In this document: piece after piece, positions 50,520 to 52,645 of the stretch
Position numbering within the stretch: position 1 is the first letter of the stretch
How the letters are laid out: every line of letters starts with the position of its first letter
DNA from: Paulinella micropora
Taxonomy: Eukaryota; Cercozoa; Imbricatea; Euglyphida
NCBI GenBank assembly: GCA_009731375.1
Contig: BJOX01000001.1
Span: 1,081,731-1,134,375, forward strand
Length of the DNA stretch: 52,645 nucleotides
Reading direction: 5' to 3'
Made by a program: the position numbers and the translations under genes
The notes under the pieces: model-generated
What the model saw: the letters and a program-made list of their open reading frames with translations, nothing else
Database searches by the model: none
Told to the model about the DNA's origin: nothing

Positions 50520-50775
50520 CAATTGTTGTTGTCGTTGCTGTTGTTGTTGTTGTTGTTGTTGCTGTTGCTGTTTAATTGTTGCTGTTCAATTGTTGTTCAA
50601 TTGTTGTTGTTCAATTGTTGTTGGTGTTGCTGTTATTGTTGTTGTTGGTGGTGGTGGTGTTGTTGTTGGTGTTGTTGGTGTTGTTGGTGTTGTTGGTGGT
50701 GGTGTTGTTGCTGTTGTTGTTGTTGTGGTTGTTGTTGTTGTTGTTATTGTTGTTGTTGGTGGTGGTGGTGGTGAT
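50481..50775. repeat. (TTG)n array with TTCAATTG islands
   Basis: TTG/GTT units with TGG blocks. TTCAATTGTTG interrupts at about 50518, 50587, 50598 and 50611. It continues as GAT and ATT units to 50862. Confidence 0.95.
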
Positions 50776-50939
50776 GCTTTTGTTGTTGTCGATGATGATG
50801 CTGATGGTGGCGGTGGTGATATCGCTATCATTATTATTATCATTACTATTATTATTATTATTGGAAGTATATCTTTCTTCTCGGAGTGTTGACTGTGATG
50901 TATTTGAGGGTAACACCTAATGATAAAAACTTAGTCACG

Positions 50940-51373
50940 CTTGTTTATCAGAGCTCCAGCCCAAGGGCCTTACGGCGTTAAACTGTGATGCCAACTCAAA
51001 ACCATTTGGTGGATGATGCTGGGGAGGAGGGTCGTTGGGCGCCTGTCGAAGATCTTAAACTCCGCTATGCCGGTTGATAGCCCGTGGACCCAGCGGATAC
51101 CAAATTGTTATGGGTGGGGTTTTGAGGTAGTTCTAGCAACCATGCTTGGTGTACGCACTTGCACATGCGGCAACGTTTTGCAAGAGGTTGTTGGGACTGC
51201 GGAATAACCTCGGCTTAGTGTAGTCTTGCCCTCAGGAGCTCCATCGGTGGCCCCTATAATCAGTCGAGAGACTGACTAGGTGGGGATGGAGCACCTCGAA
51301 CAAGGGCATGGAGGCTCATGTCCGGAAACGGATCGTGCCATCAGCTGCATCAGTATGCCTTAGAGGAAGTATA
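50940..51373 (+). mobile_element. (ATT)n-tailed LINE-like 3' end, family 2 (copy b)
   Basis: 51160-51373 is the reverse complement of 52435-52645 with divergence; it shares CGGAATAACCTCGGCTTAGT, CTTGCCCTCAGGAGCTCCAT and AGCTGCATCAGTATGCCT. The longer left part holds a short frame (51013-51207: RIPNCYGWGFEVVLATMLGV). The 3' end and tail are lost in the gap 51374-51611, after which (ATT)n resumes. It is probably a LINE 3' region; no RT motif is visible. Confidence 0.65.
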
Positions 51374-51611
51374 NNNNNNNNNNNNNNNNNNNNNNNNNNN
51401 NNNNNNNNNNNNNNNNNNNNNNNNNNNNNNNNNNNNNNNNNNNNNNNNNNNNNNNNNNNNNNNNNNNNNNNNNNNNNNNNNNNNNNNNNNNNNNNNNNNN
51501 NNNNNNNNNNNNNNNNNNNNNNNNNNNNNNNNNNNNNNNNNNNNNNNNNNNNNNNNNNNNNNNNNNNNNNNNNNNNNNNNNNNNNNNNNNNNNNNNNNNN
51601 NNNNNNNNNNN

Positions 51612-51690
51612 TATTATTACTATTATTATTATTATTATTATTAGCAAAATTATTATTATTATTATCAAAATTATTATTATTATCATCAAA

Positions 51691-51752
<62 letters not shown>

Positions 51753-51756
51753 TATT
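51612..51756. repeat. (ATT)n tract
   Basis: ATT units with AGCAAAATT, ATCAAAATT and ATCATCAAAATT interruptions. It precedes the SINE head directly. Confidence 0.95.
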
Positions 51757-52022
51757 GGACACCGTGATAGCCCAGTGGTCAAGTTCTACCATCTGGGCCC
51801 TGTCGCCAGTTCGATTCCCGTCGGTGCCACCAGTATTTTCATTGAACATACCGATCCGTCTGGACCAGTATTTTCATTGAACATACCGGCCCGTCTGTAA
51901 GTTTCGGAACTGCCCGTGCGGGGGTGTCATTACAGCCTATCGTCAATTCTTCGTACTCCCCTCACGGGTGAGACGATGGAGGCGCATGTGCAGAAATGCA
52001 TCAGCCATTGACAGAGAAGCAC

Positions 52023-52062
<40 letters not shown>
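51757..52062 (+). mobile_element. tRNA-derived SINE, copy 4 (complete head, internal 35-bp duplication)
   Basis: Starts GGACACCGTGATAGCCCAG, with A box TAGCCCAGTGG and B box AGTTCGATTCC. The segment beginning CAGTATTTTCATTGAACATA occurs twice (51831 and 51866), a 35-bp tandem duplication. It ends in GAGAAGCACTATT and (ATT)n cut by the gap at 52063-52238. Confidence 0.9.
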
Positions 52063-52063
<1 letters not shown>

Positions 52064-52238
52064 NNNNNNNNNNNNNNNNNNNNNNNNNNNNNNNNNNNNN
52101 NNNNNNNNNNNNNNNNNNNNNNNNNNNNNNNNNNNNNNNNNNNNNNNNNNNNNNNNNNNNNNNNNNNNNNNNNNNNNNNNNNNNNNNNNNNNNNNNNNNN
52201 NNNNNNNNNNNNNNNNNNNNNNNNNNNNNNNNNNNNNN

Positions 52239-52366
52239 GGGCGTCATTAGAGCCTATCGTCAATTCTTCGTACTCCCCTCACGGGTGAGACGATGGAGGC
52301 ACATGTGCAGATTTGCATCAGCCATTGACAGAGAAGCACTATTATTACTATTATTATTACTATTAC

Positions 52367-52433
<67 letters not shown>

Positions 52434-52434
52434 T
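52239..52434 (+). mobile_element. tRNA-derived SINE, copy 5 (3' half)
   Basis: Emerges from the gap at GGGCGTCATTAGAGCC, ends GAGAAGCACTATT and has a tail of about 95 bp of ATT/ACT units. Confidence 0.85.
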
Positions 52435-52645
52435 TACTATATCTGAGGCGTACTGATGCAGCTAATGGCATATCCTCAACGGACATAAGCCTCCAATACC
52501 CTTGTTCGAGGTCCTCCACCCCCCCGTGTCAGTCTCTCGCCTGATGATCGGGGCCACCGATGGAGCTCCTGAGGGCAAGACTGCACTAAGCCGAGGTTAT
52601 TCCGCAGTCCCAGCAACCTCTTGCAAGACGTCACCGAATGTGCAA
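52435..52645 (-). mobile_element. (ATT)n-tailed LINE-like 3' end, family 2 (copy c)
   Basis: Nearly identical to 6881-6979 and extends it to TTGCACATTCGGTGACGTC at the window edge. On the minus strand it ends GCCTCAGATATAGT; here it abuts the ATT tail of the SINE in the opposite orientation. Confidence 0.7.

Noticed and set aside
51757-51836. A functional tRNA gene
   Set aside because: It has pol III boxes but an irregular D-arm region and mismatched T stem, and is repeated with an unrelated body; it is the head of a SINE.
51308-51880. Open frames spanning runs of N
   Set aside because: They exist only because gaps hide stops.

Overview
What this is. The window is eukaryotic nuclear DNA: genes are split by GT-AG introns, there are two nested Ty3/gypsy LTR retrotransposons and tRNA-derived SINEs, and an extraordinary amount of microsatellite sequence. 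There is no bacterial gene organisation. A unicellular eukaryote (for example an alveolate such as a chromerid) fits the small divergent genes and the papain-type protease better than an animal or plant, but the sequence alone does not fix the organism. Runs of N are assembly gaps, and many sit inside repeats.

Layout. 1-5850: di- to pentanucleotide arrays separated by short non-repetitive islands. Several islands behave as micro-exons of one plus-strand gene, because they have AG acceptors, GT donors and compatible codon phase, and one exon type (core FSLAELGSP) occurs three times. 6240-8640: a chain of (ATT)n-tailed retroposons on the minus strand, namely a tRNA-derived SINE, two LINE-like 3' ends and a 5'-truncated LINE ORF2 end. 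9341-33475: gypsy element B (about 600-bp LTRs, minus strand) whose left LTR is split by a second gypsy element A (9867-20120, 204/215-bp LTRs, 4-bp target duplication GACG). 33476-39130: a decayed minus-strand unit that includes a C48/Ulp1-like cysteine peptidase. 40163-42131: a five-exon minus-strand cathepsin L-like (C1A) protease whose introns are also microsatellites. 43130-47844: (CATA)n and (CTAT)n arrays containing a second phase-compatible micro-exon gene on the plus strand that ends at 47844. 46743-47105: an inverted plus direct duplication. 48995-49495: a small pseudogene. 49772-49896: a near-perfect hairpin. 50940-52645: a second cluster of (ATT)n-tailed retroposons, of the same families as at 6-8 kb.

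How it fits together. Two themes recur. (1) Retroposons and microsatellites are coupled: every visible SINE 5' end abuts an (ATT)n tract and every 3' end carries one, and LINE-like elements share the same 3' terminal sequence, as expected of a SINE/LINE partnership that inserts into TAA repeats. (2) Real genes survive as small exons in introns made almost wholly of simple repeats; the unambiguous protease gene shows this and supports the two less certain gene models. The gypsy elements carry unusual cargo: a CCCH and RGG-rich Gag in A; about 5 kb of unrecognised coding sequence with a tandem domain between protease and reverse transcriptase in B; and a post-integrase domain in both. In-frame stops in A, B and the C48 unit can all be explained by single C:G to T:A transitions.
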